This document shows, one piece after another, positions 23,560 through 31,644 of a stretch of 64,000 nucleotides of DNA. This DNA comes from VAZQ01 sp963841705. GTDB lineage: Bacteria > Pseudomonadota > Alphaproteobacteria > Rhizobiales > Xanthobacteraceae. The stretch covers positions 1 to 64,000 of the forward strand of contig CAWJDY010000009.1 in NCBI GenBank assembly GCA_963841705.1, written 5' to 3'. The notes under the pieces were generated by a model, which worked only from the letters and a program-made list of their open reading frames with translations, did not search any database and was not told where the DNA came from. Position 1 is the first letter of the stretch. The number at the start of each line of letters is the position of its first letter. The translations under genes were made by a program, and so were the position numbers.

Positions 23560-24848
23560 CGCGTGCCGCATCCACGGAGCATCCGCCCTCGCCACCCACG
23601 ATTCTCAACGATCCGCTGATGTGGGCGGAGCTCGAAACCCTCTGCGCTCTGGGCGGCCGGCTTGCCGGCTCGGCGAGCGAAGCGGCGGCCGTGGCGTTTG
23701 CCCGCGAGCGGCTCGCATCCGTGCCGAACGCGAGCGTGCGAGAGCACCCGGTGCAATATCCGGGCTGGCATTGCCGGGCCGCGCAACTGAGCAGCGCGAC
23801 AACCGACGAATCGTTCCCCTGCACCCCGCTCCTCGGCACCGCATCAGCCGCCGGGCTGGTCGCCGAAGTCCTCGACCTGGGCCTGGGCCGAGAGGCAGAT
23901 TTCAAGCGGGAAGCCCATCGCATTCCGGGCCGGATCGTCATGGTCGGTCACGAATATCCCTTTGCGCCCGCGCATGTTCACCGCCGCGTCAAGCTCGGAT
24001 TGGCGCAACAGATGGGCGCGGCCGGGTTTCTGATCGCGCACCCCGAAGCTGGGATCGGACCCGTATCGGGGTCGAGCGGACGCAACGGCGGCCCTGGGAT
24101 CCCGGCGCTCGGGATCGGTGCCGAAGCAGCGCACGCGCTGCGTTCGTCGCCGGACGGCACGCTTGCTTCCGCCCAGATACGCATCAACGCCGACGATCAC
24201 CCCGCGTGCACGCACGTGCTCGTTGCCGAGCTGCCGGGCAGAGGACCGGACTGGGTCGTGGTCAGCGCGCACATCGATGGTCATCCCCTCGGCGAGAGCG
24301 CGATCGACAACGCCACCGGTGTGGCAGTGGCGCTCGGCCTTGCGCGGGCGCTCGCGCCGCACGTCTCGGCATGCCCGCGCGGCTTGCGCATTTGCCTGTT
24401 CAGCGCCGAGGAATGGGGCCTCATGGGATCGCGGCTGTGGCTCGAACGCATGGAGCCGGCGGCGCGTCGGCTGATGGTCGTCAACATCAATCTGGATTCC
24501 GTCGGCGGCGCATCCGGATTGACTGCTCTCACGTCAGGCTTTGAAGGTCTCGATGGATGGGTGAAGGAGGCGGCCGCACGCGCCGGCTTCCCGCTCGCGA
24601 CGCACCTGCCGCTCATGGCCAATTCCGACCACGCCAACTTTGCCGCGCACAACATCCCTGCGCTCCGGCTGATCGCTGGGTTCAACGCACCGCACAGCAA
24701 CCTGCGCTATCTCCTGACCGCTGCCGATACCCGCGACAAGGTGCGCCCCGAGGAGCTCGATGCGGCGCTGCGGATCACGACAGCACTGACCTGGGAGGCA
24801 CTGACCGCCACCGATAGAACGATCTCAAATCTTAATACCTCCCCCTGA
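23556..24848 (+). CDS. M28-family zinc aminopeptidase-like protein
   Basis: The GTG at 23556 overlaps the upstream stop, so translation is probably coupled. The 430-residue protein has the M28 metal and catalytic set: H239 and D241 in SAHIDGH, D251 in IDNATG, E285-E286 in SAEEWGLMGS, D314 in NLDSVGG and H359 in NSDHANF. A PA-like insert (near HRRVKLGLAQQMGAAGFLIA) precedes the catalytic core. I see no signal peptide, so the enzyme is probably cytoplasmic. The coupled gene order suggests it hydrolyses an imported conjugate or peptide. Aminopeptidase against N-acyl amino acid hydrolase activity cannot be decided. The stop codon lies inside a palindromic repeat. Confidence 0.93.
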   Translation: MTRAASTEHPPSPPTILNDPLMWAELETLCALGGRLAGSASEAAAVAFARERLASVPNASVREHPVQYPGWHCRAAQLSSATTDESFPCTPLLGTASAAGLVAEVLDLGLGREADFKREAHRIPGRIVMVGHEYPFAPAHVHRRVKLGLAQQMGAAGFLIAHPEAGIGPVSGSSGRNGGPGIPALGIGAEAAHALRSSPDGTLASAQIRINADDHPACTHVLVAELPGRGPDWVVVSAHIDGHPLGESAIDNATGVAVALGLARALAPHVSACPRGLRICLFSAEEWGLMGSRLWLERMEPAARRLMVVNINLDSVGGASGLTALTSGFEGLDGWVKEAAARAGFPLATHLPLMANSDHANFAAHNIPALRLIAGFNAPHSNLRYLLTAADTRDKVRPEELDAALRITTALTWEALTATDRTISNLNTSP

Positions 24849-24899
24849 AAGGGGGAGGTCGGCGACCCCGACTTGTCGGGGGTCGCCGGGTGGGGGTCA
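24837..24899. repeat. Composite palindromic repeat (ACCTCCCCCT / GACTTGTCGGGG type)
   Basis: Two adjacent hairpins are visible: ACCTCCCCCTGAAAGGGGGAGGT and CGACCCCGACTTGTCGGGG with flanking CGCC. An inverted copy with the same order lies at 63888-63952. The first hairpin contains the stop codon of the M28 gene, so the repeat inserted at or became the end of that gene. Confidence 0.85.
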
Positions 24900-24981
24900 C
24901 TCCCGGACGCGATCCGCCGGAACCGAGCGGAGCGTTGTTTATCTCTGGATAACCATCTCGGCCGATAGCCGAGCAACATAT

Positions 24982-25641
24982 TCACGGCCGCCGTGGATTA
25001 CTGGGTCCCGGCTCGCGCGAGCCCGCTGGCGGCGGGCTCGCTTGGCCGGGACGACAGCCCATATGCGATAGCCCTCGCTGCAGGAGGGCGGTTATCTCGG
25101 GTGCACATGCAAGCTTCAGCGCATGCTGATGGCCGAGCGGCGACATTTTTTTCCAGGTCTTGGCGAGGATGGTGGCGAGCTTTTCCGGATCGGTCTTGCC
25201 TCTGAACTCGGAGAGATAATGTTCCAGGAACACGAGGCAGGCGACGTCCTCAAGGAGCTGCACCTCGCGATCCGTTTTCAGATGCTCCTTGCGAACGATC
25301 GAGCGAACGCGCGCGATATCGTCGACACCATAACCGGCTGAGGACATGATTTCCCCGAGACGGTGGGCGTGGAAGTCTTTCAGCTCATTGCGCCACTTCA
25401 AATAGCCGACGCGTCCGTCCGGGTAGCTCTTGCGCGGCGAGGTCCAGCGCTCGATATGCTGGCCGCGCGCGGCAATGCGCAGGTGCTCCGATGCATCCGG
25501 CGCGATGCGGGCAAGGGTCGCCGTCATGCGCCGCCCGTAAACCAGCTCCCCCGGCTCCGAATGGCCATCGCTCTCGGCGCAGTTGGGATCGCGCGCGTTC
25601 GCCGCATCGATGGCGGCAATGACCGTTTGCAACCTGCGCAT
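24982..25641 (-). CDS. DUF4202 family protein
   Basis: The 219-residue protein starts at an ATG with an excellent AGGAGGT nine bases upstream (MRRLQTVIAAIDAANARDPN). The DUF4202 landmarks are ELVYGRRMTATLARIAPDAS, LRIAARGQHIERWTSPRKSY and FLEHYLSEFRGK. The family is of unknown function. Its last 28 residues (from SHMGCRPGQASPPP) read through a palindromic repeat at 24994-25057, so the natural C-terminus near LLQRGLS was probably extended by the repeat. The gene start lies inside the 3' end of the PNPOx-like gene, with a 118-bp overlap. Confidence 0.92.
   Translation of the reverse strand: MRRLQTVIAAIDAANARDPNCAESDGHSEPGELVYGRRMTATLARIAPDASEHLRIAARGQHIERWTSPRKSYPDGRVGYLKWRNELKDFHAHRLGEIMSSAGYGVDDIARVRSIVRKEHLKTDREVQLLEDVACLVFLEHYLSEFRGKTDPEKLATILAKTWKKMSPLGHQHALKLACAPEITALLQRGLSHMGCRPGQASPPPAGSREPGPSNPRRP
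24994..25057. repeat. Palindromic repeat inside the 3' end of the DUF4202 gene
   Basis: The stretch GGATTACTGGGTCCCGGCTC is followed by GAGCCCGC...GCGGGCTC and GGCCGGGACGAC. This gives nested inverted repeats of the GATTACTGG class, the same family as 37118-37305. Confidence 0.75.
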
Positions 25642-26126
25642 AGTGTCGGACCTCCTGCTGATTGAGCGGGCGCGAGCTCCAGCGTATCCTTGTGCGCGAA
25701 CCCCCGGCTGTTGTCGATGAGCACGATGCGCGCCGGCTCAAGCCGATAGAGCTCCATATCTGCACAGGCCTGCCGCAAGCGGCCGGGTGAAAGCCGTTTC
25801 AAGGCGGGATAGCGCGCTTCCAGCAGCCGTCGTGCCTGTGCACGATGGGATGCGCCGCTCAAGACGTGTGCGAGTCCTGAGATCTGAACTCCGCGGATGG
25901 CGTCGATGTCCACGTAATCGGGCGCGATGGTAGCCGCAACGCGTGCGTCGCTGGCAACCTCTCGCGAGTGTCGGCTCGTCGGGTGAGAGACCCAGAGCAG
26001 AGCAAATCCGTCGCGGACGTAAAGCACGTTCGCCGCGTGCGGGCCGCCTTCCCCGCAGGTCGCCAAGGCCATGACGTGATGCGCGTCCAGAAAAGCAAAG
26101 ATTCGCGCGACCGTTTCAGGGTCCAT
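25524..26126 (-). CDS. Pyridoxamine 5'-phosphate oxidase-like (split beta-barrel flavin) protein
   Basis: The 200-residue frame starts MDPETVARIFAFLDAHHVMA. The split-barrel pattern HVMALATCGEGGPHAANVLY, TSRHSREVASDARVAATIAP and QISGLAHVLSGA places it in the PNPOx-like group that binds FMN, F420 or heme. The family-like part ends near GFAHKDTLEL (about residue 150). The last 50 residues (Pro/Arg-rich, ending RSRGSWFTGGA) are the DUF4202 gene read out of frame. The ancestral stop was probably lost, leaving a 118-bp overlap. Substrate is unknown. Confidence 0.88.
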   Translation of the reverse strand: MDPETVARIFAFLDAHHVMALATCGEGGPHAANVLYVRDGFALLWVSHPTSRHSREVASDARVAATIAPDYVDIDAIRGVQISGLAHVLSGASHRAQARRLLEARYPALKRLSPGRLRQACADMELYRLEPARIVLIDNSRGFAHKDTLELAPAQSAGGPTLCAGCKRSLPPSMRRTRAIPTAPRAMAIRSRGSWFTGGA

Positions 26127-26154
26127 GCCGATTATGCGTGTTCGCTACTCGATC

Positions 26155-26276
26155 ACTTCGTCAGCGGCCACAAGCAATCGATCCGGTATTTCAATGCCCA
26201 GCACCTTCGCGGTTCTGAGATTAATCGCCAGCTCGAACTTGGTCGGCTGCTGGATCGGCAGATCTCCGGCAGACCA
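26155..26276 (-). pseudogene. C-terminal remnant of an ABC substrate-binding protein (PF04392-type)
   Basis: Minus-strand translation gives DLPIQQPTKFELAINLRTAK followed by VLGIEIPDRLLVAADEVIE and a stop at 26155. These are the last 40 residues of the same family as the intact genes at 3-5 kb and 12 kb. The upstream end meets the stop codon of the ABC permease gene within 5 bp, so the rest of the binding protein was replaced or deleted. Confidence 0.85.
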
Positions 26277-26279
26277 CGT

Positions 26280-27104
26280 TCAAACCGTGCTCGGCGCCAG
26301 CGCCTCCGGATGCCACAGCAGCAGCCGGCGCCGAATGAGGCTCATGATCTTGACCAGCGCATAGCCCAGGACGGCAATCTCCACGATCCCGGCGAACACG
26401 CCGCGTGAATCGGCAAAGCGCGCGGCGGTATTCATCGCGCCGCCGAGGCCGTAGCCGCCCATGAACATCTCCGTGACGATGGCGACGATGAGCGCAATCG
26501 GCAACGCGACCTGCAGCCCGGTCATGATCTGGGGCCAAGCTGCCGGAAGCGCTATCTGCCAGAGGACCTCGCGCTCGCCTGCCCCCATATTGCGCGCCGA
26601 CCAGAGAAGCTCGCGCTCCACGGAGCTGATGCCGACAATGGTCGCGGTGACAACGGGAAAGACCGCCTCGACCGCCACCATGGTGATCTTCGACACGTCA
26701 TAGACGCCGAGCCACAGCATCACCACGGGAAGAAAAGCGATCTTGGGCATGGGAAACCCGACCGAGATGATCGGGTCGAAGAACCAGCGGGCGAGAGCGT
26801 TGCGGCAGATGGCCATGCCCAAGCCGATGCCCAGGACCGCTCCGATGGCAAACCCGGCCAAGGCGCGATAGAGGCTCACCGCGGTATTGATCAGGAGATC
26901 GCCGCCGAGGAGATCGCTCCAGATCCGCGCCAAGACCGCGCTCAGGGGCGGCAGCATGAACGGCGTCACCGCGCCCGAGCGTGCGAACAGCTCCCAGGCC
27001 GCGGCAAGGACAATGATGGACCCGATGCGCGCGAAGCCCCACGCCGCCGACCGCAGCACCCGATAGCGGGGCGGCTCGCCCGCAATCGCCGCTACGCTTG
27101 CCAT
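26280..27104 (-). CDS. ABC transporter permease (nitrate/sulfonate/taurine type), second permease
   Basis: The 274-residue protein has six or so helices and the inner-membrane EAA-type loop SVERELLWSARNMGAGEREV then LWQIALPAAWPQIMTGLQVA. It is SsuC/TauC-like. It overlaps the preceding permease gene by 13 bp. The pair may form a heterodimeric channel. The substrate is unknown and no intact binding protein follows; only a remnant of a different binding-protein family lies 5 bp downstream. Confidence 0.93.
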   Translation of the reverse strand: MASVAAIAGEPPRYRVLRSAAWGFARIGSIIVLAAAWELFARSGAVTPFMLPPLSAVLARIWSDLLGGDLLINTAVSLYRALAGFAIGAVLGIGLGMAICRNALARWFFDPIISVGFPMPKIAFLPVVMLWLGVYDVSKITMVAVEAVFPVVTATIVGISSVERELLWSARNMGAGEREVLWQIALPAAWPQIMTGLQVALPIALIVAIVTEMFMGGYGLGGAMNTAARFADSRGVFAGIVEIAVLGYALVKIMSLIRRRLLLWHPEALAPSTV

Positions 27105-27826
27105 CGCAGCGTCCTGTGCATCACCAGGAGGTAGACGCGATCGGCGATGAAGCCGAGGAGCGCGACCGTGAGCACCACCGCAAACATCGCATCATAGGCG
27201 CCGCTCGCGCCGAGGAAGCCGATGAGGTAGCCGAAGCCCTGCTGTGCCGCGATGAGCTCCGAGCTGACCAGCAGAATGAAGGAGAGGGCTAAGGCAGTGC
27301 GGACACCGTTGAGCAGCTCCGGCAGCGCGCTCGGCACGACCACGTCCCACAACATGCGCAGGCGGCTCGCACCCATGCTGCGCGCCGACCACACCAGCGC
27401 CTGCTCGCTCGAGCGCGCGCCATTGAACGCGCCAATGGTGACCGGCAGCATGCAGCCGAGAAGGATGAGGAGGATCTTCGAGCCGTTGCCGAACCCAAGC
27501 CACAGCACGGTCACCGGGATCAACGCCGATTTCGGCATGGGATAGAACATCTCGACCAGGGGCCCGAGCAGCACATTCACCGGGCGCCACCAGGCCATGA
27601 CAATCCCCAGCACCCCGCCGATCCCGATCGCGAGGACGAGCCCGGCAGCCGCACGCCACAATGACGCAGCGCCATTGGTGATGAGCTCGCCATCCTTGAC
27701 GAGATCGACCCAGGCCGCGAGGATCGCGCTTAGGGGCGGCAGAGCAAGGGTCGAGACCAGCCCGGTGCGCGCCCCGATCTCCCAGGCAAGCGCGAGCAGG
27801 AGCAGCGGCAGATAGCGCAGCATCAT
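27092..27826 (-). CDS. ABC transporter permease (nitrate/sulfonate/taurine type), first permease
   Basis: The 244-residue membrane protein carries the EAA loop SEQALVWSARSMGASRLRML then WDVVVPSALPELLNGVRTAL. The start overlaps the ATPase stop (ATGA), and the end overlaps the next permease by 13 bp. It is paralogous to that permease, which suggests a heterodimer, whereas most SsuC-type systems have a single permease. Confidence 0.93.
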   Translation of the reverse strand: MMLRYLPLLLLALAWEIGARTGLVSTLALPPLSAILAAWVDLVKDGELITNGAASLWRAAAGLVLAIGIGGVLGIVMAWWRPVNVLLGPLVEMFYPMPKSALIPVTVLWLGFGNGSKILLILLGCMLPVTIGAFNGARSSEQALVWSARSMGASRLRMLWDVVVPSALPELLNGVRTALALSFILLVSSELIAAQQGFGYLIGFLGASGAYDAMFAVVLTVALLGFIADRVYLLVMHRTLRWQA

Positions 27827-28614
27827 GGCGCGACGCGCTCCTGCGCCTTGATGGCCTCGATCCGCACCAGGTTCCAGATCTCGTCGACCTTCTCGACGAA
27901 CTCCTTCGCCTTGAAGATGCTCGCGTCGTTCTTGTCGAACCTGGTATCGACGATGGTCTTGATGCGTCCGGGACGCGCCGACATCACCGCCACCCGCTCC
28001 GCAAGGTACACGGCTTCCTGCACGTCATGGGTGACGAAGATCACGGTCTTGGGCGTGCGCTGCCAGATCCGCAGGAGCTCGGACTGCATCAGGCTGCGCG
28101 TCTGCGCGTCAAGGGCGCCGAACGGCTCGTCCATCAGCAGGATCTTGGGATCGAACGCCAGCGTGCGCGCGATCGCCGTACGCTGGCGCATGCCGCCGGA
28201 GAGCTGCGAGGGATAGCTGTCCTCGAACCCGGTCAAGCCGACGAGATCGATGAAGGCTTGGGCGCGCTTCTCGCGCTCCTCGCGCGCAAGCCGCATGCGC
28301 TCGAGCCCGTAGAGAATGTTGGAGCGGACGCTCTTCCAGGGAAACAGCGCAAAATGCTGAAAGACAATACCGCGATCGGGACCAGGCGCGCCGACCGGTT
28401 TGTCATCGACGAGAATCCTGCCCTTCTCTATCGGGAGAAAACCCCCGAGCAGATAGAGCAGCGTGGATTTCCCGCAGCCGGAAGGGCCGAGCAAGGCGAC
28501 AAACTCGCGGTTGCCCACCGCCAGGGATACCTCTTCCAGCGCCAGCACCGATCGCCCGCTCGGCGGCCGATAGACATGGCTCACCCCGTCAATGACGATC
28601 TGCGCCTGCGCCAT
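27823..28614 (-). CDS. ABC transporter ATP-binding protein (SsuB/TauB/NrtD type)
   Basis: I place the start at the ATG at 28614 (MAQAQIVIDGVSHVYRPPSG); a GTG at 28632 is the alternative. The 263-residue protein has Walker A GPSGCGKST, signature LSGGMRQRT, Walker B ILLMDEPFGA and the switch VTHDVQEAVYL. It energises the two downstream permeases. Operon order is ATPase, permease, permease. Confidence 0.94.
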   Translation of the reverse strand: MAQAQIVIDGVSHVYRPPSGRSVLALEEVSLAVGNREFVALLGPSGCGKSTLLYLLGGFLPIEKGRILVDDKPVGAPGPDRGIVFQHFALFPWKSVRSNILYGLERMRLAREEREKRAQAFIDLVGLTGFEDSYPSQLSGGMRQRTAIARTLAFDPKILLMDEPFGALDAQTRSLMQSELLRIWQRTPKTVIFVTHDVQEAVYLAERVAVMSARPGRIKTIVDTRFDKNDASIFKAKEFVEKVDEIWNLVRIEAIKAQERVAP

Positions 28615-28705
28615 CAGATTCCCGCCGGACACGCTGTATCATACCGGAGTGAAGAACGGGGGGCAGGCCCATCGATGCAGCGATACCCGCCTGGAAATTC
28701 GCTGA

Positions 28706-29506
28706 TCATGGCGGCACGGCTTGGTTCAGGAACTGCCTCGCAGCGTCGAGCGCGCCGTAATCCGCGAGCTCATTGTGTCCCGCACCAGGGAAGCGGACGA
28801 ATCGTTTCGGCGAATTAATAAGCGCATAGAGCTGGTCACCCAGCGCGATCGGCACGACAGAATCCGTTTCGCCGTGCAAAATGAGAATGGGCGCCGTCAC
28901 CTTGCCGATACGCAGGTCGGAGCGGAAGGCGTCCTTGATCAGCAGACGCACCGGAAAGAACCAATAGATCTGGGCGGCAATATCCGCGATCGAGGTAAAG
29001 GGGGATTCGAGCACGATGCGTCCAACCGGCTTTCGTGCCGCGAGCGCCACCGCAACCCCGGTGCCCAGCGACTCGCCCCAGAGCGCAATGCGCCACGGCG
29101 GATAGCGGGCAGCGGCAAAGGCGTAGGCCGCGAAGGCATCGTCGATCAGACCTTGCTCGGTCGGGCGTCCGCTCGATCCGCCATAGCCTCGGTAGCTGAG
29201 CGCGACGAGCCCGGTGCCATCGGCGGCGAGTGCCCGGAAGCGGTCCACGCGCCAGCGCAGCGAGCCGCCGTTGCCGTGGAAATAGAGCACCACCGGCTTT
29301 TCCCCGCGCGGAGGAATGTGCCAGACGATGACGCGCGCGCCGCCGGAGCTGTCGAGCACGACCTCCTCCGCTTCGGGCAGGCCAGCGTCAGCGGGCGGCG
29401 TGCGCGCGCGCTCGGGAAAATATTGCAGCGCGCGTTGGCCGAAATAAACCAGGAGAAGCAGGCCACCGTAGCCTGCGACCACAATGATGAGGAGCCATTT
29501 GAGCAT
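28706..29506 (-). CDS. Membrane-anchored alpha/beta hydrolase
   Basis: The 266-residue protein begins with a membrane helix (MLKWLLIIVVAGYGGLLLLV) and then an alpha/beta hydrolase domain of the BEM46/ABHD13-like type. The oxyanion loop is YFHGNGGS, the nucleophile lies in ALWGESLGTG, the acid in HGETDSVVP and the histidine in GAGHNELADYG. It is probably anchored in the inner membrane and acts on a lipid or ester; the substrate is unknown. Its ATG (29504-29506) overlaps the ATG of the divergent acetyltransferase gene (29505-29507) within CATG. Confidence 0.92.
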   Translation of the reverse strand: MLKWLLIIVVAGYGGLLLLVYFGQRALQYFPERARTPPADAGLPEAEEVVLDSSGGARVIVWHIPPRGEKPVVLYFHGNGGSLRWRVDRFRALAADGTGLVALSYRGYGGSSGRPTEQGLIDDAFAAYAFAAARYPPWRIALWGESLGTGVAVALAARKPVGRIVLESPFTSIADIAAQIYWFFPVRLLIKDAFRSDLRIGKVTAPILILHGETDSVVPIALGDQLYALINSPKRFVRFPGAGHNELADYGALDAARQFLNQAVPP

Positions 29507-30038
29507 GGTTGCGACGGACCCTTGCCGTTCGGCCGGCGACAGTTCAAATGCAGATTTTCACATTCGTCCAGCCGCCCGCGAGGACGGTCGGGCGATCTGG
29601 AGCGTGATCGAGCCGGCGATCCGCGCGGGCGAAACCTACCCGCTTGCGCGCAATCTCACCGAAGCCGAGGCGCTCGCCTACTGGTGCGCACCCCGGCACG
29701 AGGTGTTCGTTGCGCAAGCGGCAGGCGCGATCGTGGGCAGCTATTACCTGCGCGCCAACAATCAAGGGGGCGGCACCCACGTCGCCAATTGCGGCTACAT
29801 CGTTGGGCCGCAAGCGGCGGGACGCGGCATCGCGCGGGCGATGTGCGCGCATTCGCTTGAGCGTGCCCGTGCGCGCGGCTTCCGCGCCATGCAGTTCAAT
29901 TTCGTCGTTGCCACGAATGAACACGCGGTCAGGCTGTGGCAAAGCTGCGGCTTCGCCATCGTGGGTCGGCTGCCGCAAGCGTTCGAGCACCCCCGCTTCG
30001 GGCTCGTCGATGCTCTGGTGATGTATCGGGCACTGTAG
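29505..30038 (+). CDS. GNAT family N-acetyltransferase
   Basis: The 177-residue protein has the GNAT landmarks FHIRPAAREDG, YIVGPQAAGRGIARAMCAHS (acetyl-CoA binding motif A) and EHAVRLWQSCGFAIVGRLPQ. The start is ATG 29505; ATG 29484 is the alternative and lies deeper inside the divergent gene. No start nearer the domain is available in frame, so the overlap of the two divergent genes seems real. The substrate is unknown; related proteins act on phosphinothricin-like or small amine substrates. Confidence 0.9.
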   Translation: MVATDPCRSAGDSSNADFHIRPAAREDGRAIWSVIEPAIRAGETYPLARNLTEAEALAYWCAPRHEVFVAQAAGAIVGSYYLRANNQGGGTHVANCGYIVGPQAAGRGIARAMCAHSLERARARGFRAMQFNFVVATNEHAVRLWQSCGFAIVGRLPQAFEHPRFGLVDALVMYRAL

Positions 30039-30085
30039 ATTTCAAATATGCGCTAATTTAACCCTCCATCGCCAATCTCTCGGTT

Positions 30086-30200
30086 GTCATGCCCCGCTTC
30101 AAGCGGGGCATCCAGTAATCCCGATCGGCGGCTTGAGCCGAAGGCGTCCCAAATCCGACGTTCGGTGATTACTGGATCGTCCGCATACGCGGACGATGAC
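30086..30200. repeat. Composite palindromic repeat (GTCAT...ATGAC family), 115 bp
   Basis: The left arm is GTCATGCCCCGCTTC / AAGCGGGGCATCC, then CAGTAATCC. The right arm is GGTGATTACTGGATCGTCCG then CATACGCGGACGATGAC. Both arms are hairpins, with ATTACTGG and its complement facing each other. The same layout is seen at 40374-40486, 51834-51935 and, more diverged, at 55824-55930. Confidence 0.9.
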
Positions 30201-30249
30201 GACCGACGGGGGGTCAAGCCCGCGCATGACGGTGGTGAAGCGCCGGTGA

Positions 30250-31644
30250 TCAGAGCGCCTTGACGATCTCTTCCGTCATCTTCTTGGCATCGCCGAACAG
30301 CATCATGGTGTTGTCGCGGTAGAACAGCGTGTTGTCGATGCCGGCATAGCCCGACGACAATGAGCGCTTGATGAACATGACCGTGCCGGCCTTCCACACT
30401 TCCAGAACCGGCATGCCGTAAATCGGCGATTTGGGGTCCTCTTCCGCCGCCGGGTTGGTGACGTCGTTCGCCCCGATCACGAAGGCCACATCGGCCTGCG
30501 GAAACTCCGAATTGATATCGTCGAGCTCGAAGACCTCGTCGTAGGGGACATTCGCTTCCGCCAGCAGCACATTCATATGTCCGGGCATGCGGCCGGCGAC
30601 AGGGTGGATGGCGTATTTGACCTCGACGCCTTCCTTCTTGAGCCGGTCCGCCATCTCGCGCAGCGCATGCTGAGCTTGCGCTACCGCCATGCCGTAACCC
30701 GGCACGATGATGACCTTGCCCGCATTCTTCAGAATAAAGGCAGCGTCCTCGGCGGAGCCTTGCTTGACCGGCCGATGCTCCGTCCCGGTTCCCGCAACCG
30801 CAACCTCCCCGCCGAAGCCGCCGAGAATGACCGAGATGAAGCTGCGGTTCATGCCCCGGCACATGATGTAGGAGAGGATCGCGCCCGAGGAGCCGACCAG
30901 AGCGCCGGTAACGATCAGCGCCGAATTGCCCAGCGTGAAGCCGATGCCGGCAGCGGCCCATCCCGAATAGGAATTGAGCATCGAGATCACGACCGGCATA
31001 TCGGCTCCGCCGATCGGGACGATGATGAGGATGCCGAACAGGAAGGATGCGAAGGTGAGCAGCCAGAAAGCGACATGGCTCTCCGCCCGCACCAGCCATA
31101 CGATCAGAAGGACTATGGCGAGCGCCAGCGCGATGTTGATGCCATGGCGGGCTGGCAGGATGATCGGCTTCCCGCTCATGCGGCCGGAGAGCTTGAGGAA
31201 TGCAATCACGGAGCCGGTAAACGTGATGGCGCCAATCCCCAGCCCGAGCGACATCTCGATGAGGCTCGACTCGGCAATCGTGCCCACATTGCCGATGTCG
31301 AAGGCCGCCGGTGCATAGAGCGCGGCAGCCGCCACCAGCACTGCCGCCATTCCAACGAGCGAGTGGAATGCCGCGACCAGTTCCGGCATGGCCGTCATCG
31401 GAACGCGGCGCGCGATCACTGCGCCCAGCGTGCCGCCGATCGCGACCCCGACGATAACCAGCGCCCATGCGCCCACGCCCTCCGGCGGATGCGAGGCAAG
31501 CGTGGTGACAATGGCGATCGCCATTCCCACCATGCCGAACAGATTGCCCCGGCGGCTGGTCTCCGGGTTGGACAGGCCGCGTAACGCCAGGATGAACAGG
31601 ACAGCCGCGAGCAGATAGAGCAGCGCGACCAGATCGGTGCTCAT
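30250..31644 (-). CDS. pntB: NAD(P) transhydrogenase subunit beta
   Basis: The 464-residue protein has about nine membrane helices and the C-terminal NADP(H)-binding domain. Landmarks are VPGYGMAVAQAQHALREMAD, IHPVAGRMPGHMNVLLAEAN, DVAFVIGANDVTNPAAEEDP, FIKRSLSSGYAGIDN and NTMMLFGDAKKM. It couples proton entry to hydride transfer from NADH to NADP+, which supplies NADPH. The start overlaps the pntAB stop by 4 bp. Length and motifs are normal. Confidence 0.97.
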   Translation of the reverse strand: MSTDLVALLYLLAAVLFILALRGLSNPETSRRGNLFGMVGMAIAIVTTLASHPPEGVGAWALVIVGVAIGGTLGAVIARRVPMTAMPELVAAFHSLVGMAAVLVAAAALYAPAAFDIGNVGTIAESSLIEMSLGLGIGAITFTGSVIAFLKLSGRMSGKPIILPARHGINIALALAIVLLIVWLVRAESHVAFWLLTFASFLFGILIIVPIGGADMPVVISMLNSYSGWAAAGIGFTLGNSALIVTGALVGSSGAILSYIMCRGMNRSFISVILGGFGGEVAVAGTGTEHRPVKQGSAEDAAFILKNAGKVIIVPGYGMAVAQAQHALREMADRLKKEGVEVKYAIHPVAGRMPGHMNVLLAEANVPYDEVFELDDINSEFPQADVAFVIGANDVTNPAAEEDPKSPIYGMPVLEVWKAGTVMFIKRSLSSGYAGIDNTLFYRDNTMMLFGDAKKMTEEIVKAL

